In this document: piece after piece, positions 16,500 through 35,200 of the stretch
Layout: the number at the start of each line of letters is the position of its first letter
Numbering within the stretch: the first letter of the stretch is position 1
DNA from: Ficedula albicollis
Lineage: Eukaryota; Chordata; Aves; Passeriformes; Muscicapidae
Length of the DNA: 64,000 nucleotides
Reading direction: 5' to 3'
NCBI RefSeq assembly: GCF_000247815.1
Contig: NC_021673.1
Location: 41,060,592 to 41,124,591 of the forward strand
Notes under the pieces: generated by a model
Seen by the model: only the letters and a program-made list of their open reading frames with translations
Databases searched by the model: none
What the model was told of the DNA's origin: nothing
Made by a program: the position numbers and the translations under genes

Positions 16500-17570
16500 T
16501 CTTATGCCAGGCACCACCACATTTATTAAAAATTATTACTATGTACATAGAAAAAAACAAAATAGGAACAAGTTTCTTGGGCAGGGAAAAAGATTGTGGG
16601 CCAGTTGCTCTGGGGCTGATCAGTTTAAAACGGCTGAAAGTAGAGGCAAGAATGGGTCAAGTCACATCACTTCCAGTTTCATACAGGGCAGCTGAAAAAG
16701 TCACTTTACGTACACATAAATAGAAATCTCCTTTTGCAATGCTTCGTATGCTAAGTTTTATTAACCAAAAAATGCCTTTTTAACTTTAAAACACCACCAG
16801 ATGCCCTTCCAACTGAACAGCTATAGGTCAACTATTTATACATTATTCCACAATATTCTACAGTGTACCTAGACAAAACACAACTGTACACTTTATTTTT
16901 GGACACCTCAGTAAAGGTTAGGCTTTTGGGATGGAGGCAAGGGTTTTTTAATGCAAGTTCTAAGCTAAGAAAAGTCAAATTTGGTCATTGGAATCCTGTC
17001 GTTGGCAACAAGACCTTCAAGTCAAAATCCTGCCTGGCAAGCAGGCCTTATTTTTGGCATTTTCTGCCAAAAAAAAAAAAATGCTGTAGCTGAGCAATAT
17101 TCAACTCAGCCAACTGTTGTGGATGGGTTGAATAAACCAGGTCAGTCTAAAGCAGAACATAGCATTTGTGCAGTTCCCTGCAACCCAGTTCCCCTTTATC
17201 AAGCAGGGAAGAAAATTAAATTTGGGATCCCAACCCCTCTTACCTTGCTCAGGAGTGCATAGATTTGATCAAGCCTCTGAGCCAACCCAAACCATACACA
17301 CTTCAGTGTCTCCAATAAATATGCCACATTTAGACACTAGAATCCTCCTTTCAGTCCCCCTTCCTTCTAAACAAGGGGAAGAATTCTCCCATGGTTTGCT
17401 CTTTCCCTACTTTGTTACCTGCAACAGTCAAAAAGCTTTGGCACCTTCTTTAGAATTGCACACAACAACTCAAGGTGGAAGGCAAGAGTCTTTTTGGCAA
17501 TTGTAATGCAAAAAAAACCCAAGGCCACCCTGAAAAAAAATTTTCAGCCAATTGGAATAAAAAAGATGCT
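16500..17570 (-). other. EOMES: EOMES 3' UTR (3' end approximate)
   Basis: The sequence after the stop codon is AT-rich and lacks long reading frames. AATAAA hexamers on the minus strand occur at 16897-16892, 16762-16757 and 16527-16522. I place the transcript end just past the last one, giving a 3' UTR of about 1.06 kb. Earlier cleavage is possible at the other two. The exact end is inference. Confidence 0.6.
16522..16527 (-). terminator. Candidate distal EOMES polyadenylation signal AATAAA
   Basis: Canonical AATAAA on the minus strand about 1,045 bases after the stop. Upstream alternatives lie at 16757-16762 and 16892-16897. Which is used cannot be decided from sequence alone. Confidence 0.45.
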
Positions 17571-21631
<4,061 letters not shown>

Positions 21632-21725
21632 CCTCGATGGGCGCTGCGCTCGAGCTCCGCTCAATCCTGTCGACCCCGACCTGTGGCCGCGCAGGGCTGC
21701 GCTTCGGTGGCGCTCGGCCGAGGCG

Positions 21726-21732
21726 ATTTATA
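21726..21732 (-). promoter_or_regulatory. EOMES TATA box (TATAAAT)
   Basis: TATAAAT on the minus strand in a GC-rich setting, 95 bases upstream of the start codon. A start site about 30 bases downstream would fall near 21,700 and give a 5' UTR of roughly 70 bases. Part of the sequence immediately upstream (from 21,768) is duplicated around a poly-C run, so spacing further upstream is unreliable. Confidence 0.65.
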
Positions 21733-21767
21733 CCGGCGCTCCTCGGGCCGCCGGGGAGGGGCTTGCG

Positions 21768-21792
21768 CCGGGCTGCCTCATCGTCGCCCTCC

Positions 21793-21836
<44 letters not shown>

Positions 21837-21862
21837 GCTGCCTCATCGTCGCCCTCCACCCC
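21768..21862. repeat. Duplicated promoter segment flanking a C41 run
   Basis: CCGGGCTGCCTCATCGTCGC and the following CCTCCACCC occur at 21768-21797 and again at 21833-21862, separated by a C run at 21794-21834. It lies just upstream of the EOMES TATA box, so promoter spacing in this sequence is suspect. Confidence 0.9.
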
Positions 21863-21866
21863 CGCC

Positions 21867-21883
21867 GGCCCATTGGCTGGGCC
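21867..21883 (-). promoter_or_regulatory. EOMES upstream CCAAT box
   Basis: AGCCAATGGG on the minus strand is a consensus NF-Y type CCAAT box. It lies about 145 bases upstream of the TATA box here, but the intervening duplicated 65-bp segment and 41-base C run (21768-21862) probably inflate that distance; roughly 80 bases is more likely. Confidence 0.5.
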
Positions 21884-21950
21884 GCGTAACACTAATTTAA
21901 TTAGACAGCTACTAATTGGAACAAGTCACCTGTGACTTTGGTGCCCGCCC
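21884..21950. promoter_or_regulatory. AT-rich proximal promoter block with homeodomain cores and an E-box palindrome
   Basis: A short AT-rich block in an otherwise GC-rich promoter. It contains ATTTAATTAG and CTAATTGG homeodomain-type cores and the palindromic TCACCTGTGA, which carries a CACCTG E-box. The abrupt change in base composition beside the promoter is typical of conserved regulatory sequence. Which factors bind is not known from the sequence. Confidence 0.4.
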
Positions 21951-23004
21951 CCGTCCGCTTTCATGGCCCCCCTTTCTGCAACCGGCTACCCGAGGGGCTC
22001 TGGCCCGCTCCGTGTCTCCATGTGGCTCGGACTGAGGGGAGCTCCGCATTACCCCACCGTGCCTGCGGGGAAAGGACCGGCATCCCCTCTTCCAAAAAAA
22101 AAAAAAGACCTTTTGCTGAGGTGGCACCGTCCTACCCTTAGGGCGCGTGAGGAAGGATCCCCGGGGCTGAGCGAGAGATGGGGACGAAATGCAAATGTTT
22201 GGGTGGAAAAGCCGGTAACCATCAGCTCGGGAGGGCGAGCGGGCGATCAACCTCCTCGCCTGCCGCCTCGCCGTTCAAACAATTCGTCTTGTGTCTCTGC
22301 TGAGTCCAACAGTCTCCTTCCTCCCTCTCCGCTCCCTGAGCAGCATCCTTATCATGGGGTTAACACGTTTCACCTTATCTGAGGAAGTGGCAGTACAGTT
22401 CTCAATTCCAGTTTTCAGGAACTCGGCAGTCGGATTCTCAAAGCCCGCGTTCCTCTTCAGCATCTCCCACTGGGAAGGCAGATTTTTAATTGAGGAGGGT
22501 GCCAGATCGGTTTGGGGTTTCTCCCAGTGCAAATCCCCGAGCCTTTAGCCCCCAAAGGGTAGGGAACAGCGCTTGGGAAGGGGTAGATGCCAGTACGATT
22601 TTGTGGAGCGGGCAGAGCCGGCGTGAATGATTTGCAGCTACAAATCCGCAGCCCCTCGCCCTCTGCCCGCCACCGGCCATCTCGCAGGGAGCGCTGCGAA
22701 CACCTGCCTCTACCTCACGGCTGAATTTTAAACCAGACCCGCTGAGCGGCCAGGATTTCGTTGCCTGACGGAAGGATCCGGCCGGGCTGGAGCAGCCCGG
22801 CTCTGCCGCCCTGCTCGCCGCCGAGAGCCGGGGCCGAGGCGCTGCCGCAGCCCCGCCGGGATGCGCATCCTGCGCAAGCCGGGCGCTGGCAGGTGCGGGC
22901 GGCGCTCGCCCGGTGGTGGCCGCCGAGGCCGGGGACGGGCAGGACTCAAACCCCCACCCCCAGTGGGAGCCGAGAGACGGGGAAAGGGCCCCTGCTGTGC
23001 CCAC

Positions 23005-23062
23005 CTCGGGCTGCGGCCACACAGGCGGGCCCCCCCCCTCGGGCTGCGGCCACACAGGCGGG
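23005..23062. repeat. Duplicated 25-bp segment flanking a C9 run
   Basis: CTCGGGCTGCGGCCACACAG plus GCGGG is present at 23005-23029 and 23038-23062, identical, with a short C run between. A small version of the copy/C-run/copy architecture. Confidence 0.9.
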
Positions 23063-24250
23063 AGCCTGCTCACAGCCAGCAATGAAATACCAGCCCCAAC
23101 CCCAACCACACGTTCCCTCCGGGATTATGTTTTTCCTCAATTTTTTGCGTGGATGTCGTTCGACAGAATAAGATAACAAAAATGTGTCGGAAAAGTCCGA
23201 CACTCCGGCACGAAGCGAACCAGTCGCTGGAGCCGCGAGGTGCGGAGGTCAGCAGAGTTCGGCCAAGCTGAGCTGCTTTGAAAGCAAAACAGGGCGAGGA
23301 GCGTCCTGCCGGGCGCTGCCGAGGCCGAGCCGCTGCGCCCCTTCGCGCGGCCGGAGAGCCCCGGCGCGGCTCCTCCCGGCGGGGCCGGCCCCAGCAGCCC
23401 GCTCCCTCGGGCTAGGGCAGCGACGGAAGGAGATTTTACAAAACCACCCTTAGGTTCTAAGGGAGTTAATTTTACGGACACATAGACTGAAAGCGACACA
23501 ATATTTCAAACATTCCTTCGGGTGCCGCGTAAAAGCTATTGCGGTTTTTTTTTTTTGTCCCCAAAACTCAGGTAGTTTCCATTCATCTGGGCAAGGCAGA
23601 CAAGCTTTCGATGTTGCTGAGGTTTCCTGCCGACTGCACCCGAGAGGGGGGCATAAAACTTGTGGCTGTCCCGGGAAAGGGAGACCCTTCCATTTGGTTC
23701 AAAATACGCACGGGGTGAAGCTCTCCCAAACGAAGGAACGATTGATTAATCTTTCTAAGACTTGGGGTCATTTTCAGCTCAGCTCGGGAGAACAGCAGCC
23801 TGGCTTCCATCCCTGCCTCGTGCTCCGCAGCTCCCGGCGAGCCGGAGCTCTGGCGGCGGTGGCGGGGGAATCCGGGGTCGGGGTTGCTCCCCACGGGAGT
23901 CCCGTGGAACCAGACTGCCCGGAGACCTTCGGCAGTGCTTCGGAGGGAATCTTCATAACGCGGGTCTTCTTCATTCACTCTCTACGCTGAGGGAAGAGCT
24001 GTAATTCACCCCCTCCCGCGTCCCGCAAATTAAAGCTAGCACAGTCACCGTAGCAAATTCTTGGTACCCAGTTTTGTCATTCCTTTCGCCTGCCAATCTA
24101 CCGTCCCTGTGAATCAAGGGGGCAACCGGAGGAATGCCCCCTCCGGCCCCCTACAAGTCTTCTCCCTCCTTACTCCCTGCCCCGGAGCCCTACGGGCTTT
24201 GACCGGGAACATCGCGGCAAAGAAGTTTGCGGGATGTTTCGGTCCTGTAG

Positions 24251-26689
24251 GACCGGAGACTTCTGAATGGATCCTTTAGATGTTATCTGAAAGATAACAC
24301 TGCAGAAACAGCAGAGTCTGCTGAAGCAGAAAGGAGCATGTTATGTTCGTACATCCATCAAAATAACCTCTAAACCACAATTAAAAAAAAAAAAAGAAGC
24401 AAAAAACCAAAAGCAAAAAGAGAAAACATTTTTGAAAGAAGACCTAGGTCTTTGAAGGGTTACAGATTATCTTTTGTTGGGCTTTATTCAAATATATTCA
24501 TGGGGTTTATTCAAATAAGGAGCATCTCTGGCTCTAAAAAAGCTGTTCCAAAAGAGATGAGCTCTTTTTCTGCAGCCCAAGAGACAGCAGTGGCACACTG
24601 GACTGAAATATTTAATATTTTGCTTTTGGACTGGGATTGAGACCTTTCCTCATTTGTCAGAGTATTGGAAAACAGCTTCCGCTTCAACAAATTGCTTGGA
24701 CTCACTCTTGGGACTGAAACTGTACTACTGAAGCAGCCTGCTCAAGAGGGCCTAAGAGGAGAAATTGGGAACAATGGAATCTATCAGGATGTTACACACT
24801 TACATATGTGTATGTGTACGTATGGAAATCCACATATCACCATTTATAGCCAGGTATGACCTTTATCCTTATAAATATGGATCTGGATACACACACACTC
24901 TCTACTGGGTCTACATGGACACTTTTAAAATGTTGGTTATTAGAATGACCTGTCACACTATTCCATTGCTGTATTCTTTTCCTGAAGTTCTGCTGCCACC
25001 ATGGTAGGATTCACAGGTATTTTCTGAACGCTACATCTGTATAGTTTCAGTGAGGTAATTTTTTCTTTGTTTGGTTTTGGTTAAAAACTATCTGGAAGTT
25101 TCTGGATATCCTCTTCAATTTGCTAGCATCTGGTTCCCAAAGGGCTTTAATACTTTCACCTTTATGTCCAGCTTGTGCAGAGATTTTGCAGATTTTCTTT
25201 CTATTTTTCCAGTAATTCATCCTGTCAGCTTTTTTCCCCCACTTCAACTTATACATAGGGTATCACACTGGGCAAATGAAGGAACACACTTTAAATTTCC
25301 ACTCTTTCATCACTCTTTCAATGGCATTTTTAAAATCACTAAATCTGGGATTTTTCAGATATGGCCAGTCAAATATTAGTGCTTCCCTTTTAAATCCTTG
25401 AAACCTTTCTTTTCATAGCCATTGAGTCCTTCCAGCACTCAGAAAAATCAAGAAGGTATTAATATGGCTGTGAAAGGCTTGGCATTTCAGCTTGTCACAG
25501 AATTAATTTCAGGGGCAGTTTTTATGGAGAAGCCAGCTACACCCTTTCAGTGCCCAGGGACTTTCTTCTGTCAAATGAAGACAATGTCCATCTCTTTCAT
25601 GGGAATGTTAGGAGACTGAATTAACTGAAAATGCTCTTTATTTTCTGATGAAAACAACTCCTGCTATAGCTGCAAAAATACCATCAATCCATTTTAGTTT
25701 ATGCCAAGTGGGATTTTCAGTGTGCAGACACACACAGTCCCAAAGAAACAAGTGTAGCTTAAAATCTACTCTGAGGCTGAGAAAACTTGTACCCCAAAGG
25801 GTTAAAAAGTAGAGTCAACTCTTGTTGAAATATATATATATATGGACTTTAAATAGTAGAAATCAATAGCCCTACAAAAACAAAGAACTATTTTCTTTAA
25901 TATTGACCAGGAAAGGTGTCATATTAACAGCAATTTTACCCTTTGGTAATAATTCAGTTTAGCTGCCACTTTCTTTAAAAAAATCAGCATACAGACATAT
26001 GTCTTTTAAAAAAAGACCATATGTAGACATAAACCCCATAATAAGGGCAGGGCTAATTTATAACAATCAGAAAGTAAAGAATAGCTCTTTACAGTCAAGG
26101 TACACAAAGCAGAAAGAACAGGTATAAGTCAATGAAACAGTACGTGGAAGAGACAACTTAGTATGTGAAAACAAAGTGGTATTCAAAACAACTTCATTGG
26201 TCACTTCCTTTCCCCTCCTTCAAAGAAAAATAGCACCTAAAAATCATTAGCTGTAATTTTAAATTAAATGGAAATGCAATGGTTAGTACAAAATACTCAA
26301 ACTCTGATCCTAATTGGTAAAATATGGACAGACAAGGACAACCATATTCAATACTTGAAGTGAATTTTTGGTAATGGCTAATTTTGCTAGGTAAGACCAC
26401 ACAACAACTCTCTGTTGTTGTGTCTCTGGTACCATATTGGCTAAAGAAGGAAAAAGAAAGTGTGTTTGAGAAAGTGTAAGTCTTTGTAAAGTGAATGCCT
26501 TTGTTGTTTTGACAAATATTTGGGAAATCTATAGTAAGGGAGATGGAAAAGTATTAAATTGTCATTAGCTTCCAGATGACTTTCCTTGGTCCAAATGGAA
26601 TTGTAGAAACATAATGAAATAAAGAGGCTGAAATTAGGATCACAAACACAACCATAGCCATGAACAGCATTTCATATTTTTAATATGGT
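24251..26689. other. Non-coding sequence upstream of EOMES
   Basis: AT-rich with a short (TA)n at about 25,830. No recognisable coding, RNA or transposon sequence. Confidence 0.5.
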
Positions 26690-27765
26690 TCATGGCTTGG
26701 GCAGGTGCACACTCTGCTGGGTGAAGAGACATCTGGATGGCCAGGCCCAGAGAGTGGTTGTGGTGTGAGTTACATCCAGTTGGCAGCTGGTCACAAATGA
26801 TGTTTCCCAGGGATCAGTGTTGAGGCCAGTCCTGTTTAATACCTTTATTGATGATCTGGATGAAAGGATCAAGTGCACCCTCAGCCAGTTCATGGATGAC
26901 ATCAAGTTCGGCAGGAGTGTTGATCTGCTTGAGGGCAGAGAAGTTCTGTAGAGGATCTGGACAGGCTGGATCGGTGGTCCAAGGCAAACTGTGTGAGGTT
27001 CAACAAGGTGAAGTGCTGGGTCCTGCACGGGGGTCACAAGAACCCCACTGAACACTGCAGGCTTGGGAAAGAGCAGCTGGAGAGAAGGGAAGCAGCTCAG
27101 TGGAAAAGGACCTGAGTGTGCTGGTCAACAGCTGGCTGAATATGAGCCAGCATGTGCCCAGGTGGCCCATGGCATCCTGCCTGTATCAGCAATGGTGTGG
27201 CCAGCAGGACCAGCGCAGTAACTGTCCCCCTGTGCTCAGCACTGCTGTGGGCATGCCTCAAATCCTGTGTTTTGGGCTCCTCACTGCAAAAAAGACATCG
27301 AGGTGCTGAAGACAGTCCAGAGAAGGGTAACAAAGCTGGTGAAGAGTCTGGAGCAAAATTTATGTGGAGCAGAAGCGGTAGCTGGGGTTGTTAACCTAGA
27401 GAAAAGGAGTCTCAAAGGGGACTACACTGCTTTCTACAGATGCCTGAAAGGAGATTGTGTCAAGGTGGGTGTCAGGTTCTTTTCTCAGGTAAAAAGCAAT
27501 TGGATGAGAAGAAATGGTCTCAAGTTGTGTCAGAGGATGTTTAGTTTGGATATTAGGAATAATTTAATCACTGGAAGGGTTGTCAAGCATTGGAACAGGC
27601 TGCCTAGGGAAGTGGTTGAGTCACCACTCCTGGAGGGGCTTAAACATCTTATAGATGTGGCACTTGGGAACACAGTTTAGTGATGGACTTGGCAGTGCTG
27701 GGTTGGTGGCTGGACTACATTATCGTAGAGGTCTTTTCCAACCTAAATGATTCTATGATTATTTA
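26690..27765 (+). mobile_element. CR1 LINE, 5'-truncated, plus strand
   Basis: About 1.07 kb of CR1. The 5' part reads as reverse-transcriptase ORF sequence with frameshifts: the stretch around 26,800-26,960 corresponds to [23 protein letters not shown] RT motifs. An open segment at 27267-27680 carries the C-terminal landmarks TVQRRVTKLVKSLEQ, LDIRNNLITGRVVKHWNRLP and REVVESP. It ends with the CR1 3' UTR and GATTCTATGATT at about 27,750-27,761. 5' truncation and frame breaks show a dead copy. It lies about 5 kb upstream of the EOMES promoter. Confidence 0.93.
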
Positions 27766-28450
27766 TGCGTAGGATCTCCAAAGAGCTCCTTGTAAATGCT
27801 TGCTTTTTCACCCTTCAATAAATTTAGTAAGGTTTGCCTAGCACCTTTTCCCTGGTTTTAAAGCAACATTGCCTAATCACATATAGATTTGTTCCCATAA
27901 CCGTCCTGACAATCACACAATAGAGATGTGAGAACATAACAAGATCCATGTCATGGGTGTGACAGTCACAGATCTGGGCAGTTTGGTCCTATTTGTACTT
28001 ACAGATCTGTTACAGTTTTAAAGAGCTAATTTTGGCTTGCTTCTCCTGCTTTGTATGAGAAAGTACTATTAAAAAAGCCTGGATTCAGCAATCACAGTAA
28101 TTAAAATTAACAGAAAGTAGAAAGATGTTGTGCTTTTTTATTTTCTCGCTTTAAAAAGTACAATTTCATCATGTGAAGGCCTTGATAAATTTCATGCTGC
28201 TCAGGGCTTATGATGTCAGAGCTATGAAATATTTCCTGCTGATAACATAATAGCTGAGAAATATGAGTTTTGAAAGGTTTGGGGTTTTGTTTGCTCTCTG
28301 TGCATTTGGTATGAGGCGTACAGTGGGAAAACAACTCTAGGGGCTGAAAAAGCGAATAGCAGTGGGCTACAGTGTAATTGCAGAAACAATGAGGAATTTC
28401 ACCTGGTATTATTTGTGACAGCAATCAAATACCAAGGCCTAGCAGGGAAC
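27766..28450. other. Non-coding sequence, no gene recognised
   Basis: AT-rich; no supported reading frame. Confidence 0.5.
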
Positions 28451-29625
28451 CACATATTAAATAACTGCGGTGATGGGCAAGTCCGCTATAAAAATAAGCA
28501 GAAAGCAGAACGGGGACGACATATGTACTCTCTGGGAAGGTGAGAAGATAGCTGTAGGGTTCCTCTCCCAGGGAGGGCTCGGGCTTGCTAGCTGCCCGCC
28601 CCGGTTCCCACCAGCATCCCACTGCTACCGGGGGCCGGATGGAACCGGCATCTTCCCTTCCAGCCGGTCCGCACCTTTTCTCGGGGCAACCGGGACGGGA
28701 GGGGAGCTCAGCGGAGGAGGGACCGCCGGGGGACCGTGTTCCGCATGTGCCCCTGCGATCGGGCGGGGATCCGTGGCGGGGTCTGCGGGGCAGTTCCAGT
28801 CTCCGGGATGGTCCCCGGGCGCTCCCCGGTGCGAGGGCCGGCAGCAGCCGCCGGGACGGGGCGGGGAGAGCCGTGGGTGGCGGGGAGCGATCCCGGCCGG
28901 GAGCTCTGCCTCAGGCCAGCTCCTTACACGCTGCCCCCAGGCAGTTTCTGGCTGGAGGGTGATGGTGGTGCAAGGGAACGAGGGGACATGCTGGCCTCCG
29001 CCTCTCTCCCCACTCTTTTAACCAGTTTCGAAACATCGCTGCCGAATCTTCCGACCTGCGGAACGACCGGGCACACCTCGCCTCCCGCAGCTGCGGCGGG
29101 TAATCCCGGCAGAACCCGCTGTGGCTCCGTGAGTGAGCCCCGGTGGGCAGGCAGCATCCCCATCCCCATCCCCGTCCCCATCCCCATCCCCAGTGCGAGA
29201 TCCGGCGGGCGATCCGGCCGGATTAACGCCGGGCGCTTTGAAATCCGGGTACCGCAGTGATCCCGGGTCGGGGTGCTTAGGGCTCCCTTTTCAGTTGTTA
29301 ATTCCCACTAACTGTTTGTAAGTACTTGAGCTCACAGACCTCTGCGCCTTCAAAACAAGGGCATGCACGCAAATAGCTCCAAAATTACCCATCCGGGTAC
29401 CGGCAAGACCAAAGGCACAAGCGAGAGGAGTCGTTAGAAAATAATTGAAGCAAATGGGCACTTTCTTTGCCACGTGAATTTCGGCTGGGAATCCCGTTGG
29501 CAGGAGCGGCAGTTTCAAAGGTGTCCGCACCTGCGGAGCCTGCGTCCGCCGGAGCGCGGAGCCCGGGGGGCCGCCGGGCGGGGGGGGGCGCGGTTGGCCC
29601 CCCGCTCCGCTTAAACGGCCCGAAA
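28451..29625. promoter_or_regulatory. Second CpG-rich island about 7 kb upstream of EOMES
   Basis: A sharp GC-rich island with dense CpG that starts soon after CTATAAAAATAAG (about 28,486), a TATA- or MEF2-like element in plus orientation. It includes a (CCCCAT)n stretch at 29,153-29,192, a CACGTG E-box near 29,471 and no reading frame with protein features. Possible roles are the promoter of a divergent non-coding RNA or an upstream EOMES enhancer. Mammalian EOMES is known to have upstream enhancers within about 10 kb and nearby non-coding RNAs, but homology is not shown here. Confidence 0.45.
29153..29192. repeat. (CCCCAT)n short tandem repeat
   Basis: About six copies of CCCCAT with one CCCCGT variant, inside the upstream GC island. 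Confidence 0.9.
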
Positions 29626-29627
29626 GG

Positions 29628-29650
29628 AAAAAAAAAAAAAAAAAAAAAAA

Positions 29651-29693
<43 letters not shown>

Positions 29694-29699
29694 AAAAAG

Positions 29700-29733
<34 letters not shown>
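29628..29733. repeat. A25 - C39 - A-rich tract
   Basis: A at 29628-29652, C at 29653-29691, then A7, G, and a run of about 31 A. It marks the exact edge of the GC island. The C run again sits between two like flanks, here A tracts. Confidence 0.9.
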
Positions 29734-32153
<2,420 letters not shown>

Positions 32154-32205
32154 TATGTGTGTCTGTGTGTGTGTGTACAATGTACATGCAGACACACACA
32201 CACAC

Positions 32206-35200
32206 AAATATCTAAAGGCTCACTTTCAACACAAGGTGGCCAAAATCCTTTAAGCTCCTATCGAGACAAAACTCCTACTGAAGTCAAGTTTTATTATCAG
32301 TTTTGATGTGCTAGGAATCACCTAGGAAAAAATAAAACCCAATTAAATTGGTGACCAAATCCAAGAAGAGAGTCAGCTTCATGGAAATAGATGATTAGGT
32401 ATTTGTTAAGGAAAACATTAAACAGAAAAGAGAAAGCAATAATCTCTGGTTTGCACACTTCTGTTTGAGAGGCCACAGGAAGAGAGGGCCAGGCTGCTAC
32501 ATTTTGTAGTTTTCATTTTATTTAATTTTATTTTGTGATTTAATGATTTCAGGCTTTCATTTTAATGAATGAGAAATATTTCTAAAAAAAGATACAAAAC
32601 ACATATGAATCATGCAACAATGAAGAATTTGGTTTCCTAGTGAGGCACATGGTGTTATAGAAGAGAACCACTGATACCAAAGAAACATCAAAATGGAAGC
32701 TGCATTTCGGAAACAGCCTTTTTTTAATTTCCCTCCAGAAATTCTTAAAGGCTGAGAAGAAGGCATTCTAAGGAAAAGGTAGGAGAAAAAATGGTGACAT
32801 CCATGGCTACCACAAGTAGGCAAGGTAGAAGTAATCGTTCCCACAATGGCTCTGTGGAAGAGTTCAGGCACCAAGACAGACAGAAGCAGCTCCCAGCCTT
32901 AACCTAACTCCTCATGGTCCAGCAGCTTCCCTCAGCCCAGGCCCCTGGCTACCTGCATTCATGCATTGAGTTGCCTGGGCTCAGCAGGCTGCTGCCTCCC
33001 TCCCCAGCTACAAGCCTGACTCTCCCTTAGCCTGCCCCAGGAGGGTGGTCCAAGTGGGATGCTCAGAGCATCACATCAAGGTTGCCCTGCAGATGAGCCC
33101 CACTTCCTCTTGCTCACAGATTTCAGTGAAGCCAGAAACAGAGCAAGGGCAGGGCAGCAGGGAACCCTCTGGTTATGGCTATCCATTTTTTATAGGGGGC
33201 CTTACTGAGGTAAACCACCAACAGTTCCATCAAATCTGGGGGAATATTCCAGCTCAACTGTAATCCAGGGGCACAGTGATGGATAAGGAAGGGGACAGAT
33301 TCCCATATTTGCTGTTTAGAGCTGGGCACTGAGAAATGTGGAAATCCATGCTGACAAAAGGGTTAAACCCCTGTGACTTTGAATATGCTGTTATTTACTG
33401 GCTTGTCAGAATCACTAAACAACATTTTTCTAACCTTTCCTGCAGTTTTATTTTGAAATTTCCACCTCCCTGTGTCCTCTCACCTGATCATATAACACAA
33501 TGTCTTCGTCAGCATCCTAAAGAAGGAATCTGCAGCAAGGCAGAAATGCTTGAAATATGGCAAATAACTTCTTCCCATAAACAATTTACAGAACATAACC
33601 ATTTGTTTTCAATAAAAATTTTAAGCCACAATCACTTATTTTCAGTAGAACTGTAAATTCTACAACAGTGCATCTTTGTTCCCCTGTTGCAATGCAGAAC
33701 TGCTGAGGTTGATTTTGTGATATTCGTATTTGATTGTTTTCTGTTTTAAATACATGCAAAAATAACCATAACATGATAGTGCTTTTCCATGCTTAGCATA
33801 TTCATCACCTTATCTTCCTCTCAACTTCTTGATTTGCATACAACAAATCTGTTGTTAGAGAGAATGTAATCTGCAAGCCAACAAAATCCTGTCCCATGGG
33901 GGGAAGGAGTCAAAGTGGTACACGCACCTCAGATGAAGAGTATGAAGTATGTACAAGAAGCTGATCCTGTATCGTATGAAATGCCCACAGTCTGAGTGTA
34001 GTGTGCCAGATAGAGAATAATTATTACCTGCTCCCAAAAAAGTGTGGTTTTAACCTTGATTTTTTCATTTGGTGATCAGTGTAAATCCCTTGAAAGTTGC
34101 ACCCTTGATTCTGGCTGTCTGGCAGCTGGTCTGGCCACAGCACAGCTATATTTATGGCATGGACTGGGGCAGTAACACTGTCAGGCCTTCTAGGCTCTCC
34201 GAGCAGAGCAGCAACTAGAGAGTTAAATCAGTCAGCACTGATTTATCTCCCCAGATTTGATCTCAAACACCCAGGACAGAGGCAATTACACCTCTCTGAA
34301 GCAGCTCTCCACTGCCTGCCTTCCTCTACATAGACTTGCATAAAACCCAGAGTCAAAAATTTGCCAGTTCAAAATAGTAATAGGCAGTGGCAGATCACGC
34401 CTAGTTGCACTTTCTGTCTCTCTCACCAAAGTGTAATCTAGTGGTATCTGATATGGCTAAGAGCTAGAATGATGATTTACTATGCTTGGTTAGCATAAAG
34501 CAGCTCAGGCTGCTGCAGGTTCACAGCATTTTGCTTTGGGGCATGCCCTTTCTATCACTCCTATTCCCAGCTGTGGCCTGGTCAGGTAGGCTGGTCCAAC
34601 CATTGGTGGGATCTCCTTGTCAGCCAGAAACCTAAATCAGTGCTTAAAATTCATGCTCATATCCCAATCTCCATATGGTTGTGCTAGGGGTCATATGGTA
34701 TGCTGCAGGGGCCAAAACCCATTGCAGAGCAGTGAGGTGACCCCATGAACCCCTGTGACCACTAAAGCATGCTGAAACCACAGCCTTGCAAACTCCTGTA
34801 GCTGCACTTTGTGCCCATTACCTGCGCAAAGGCTTTGCCAAACTTGTCTTAGAATTTGCTCCCCTCTCCTTCCAAATAAGTATGAGCTTGCCAGAGACTT
34901 ATTTCTCTGCAAAGATGCAGACACTCTCCACAGTGCTACTCAGATAAAATTTACCTCCATCTCTTTATTCAGCTAGTGACAGGTCTGTGTGAAACTCTTT
35001 AACCTAATGCAGACCCTATCTCACTAAACATCAATACTTTTCCACTGATACACACTGATAAAGCACCCCCAAAAGCTGACTAAGAAAAGTATGTTCAGCC
35101 ATATATTATCTTCTGTAAAACTAGAGGAGTTTCAGTAACATATACTTTTTTTCAAGAATATGTTGCCGCTTTCACAAAAAATATTCAAAGGTCTGTGAAT

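Noticed and set aside
28470..29260. Reading frames of 125-183 codons in the upstream island
   Set aside because: Same GC bias; three frames overlap and none has domain-like features.
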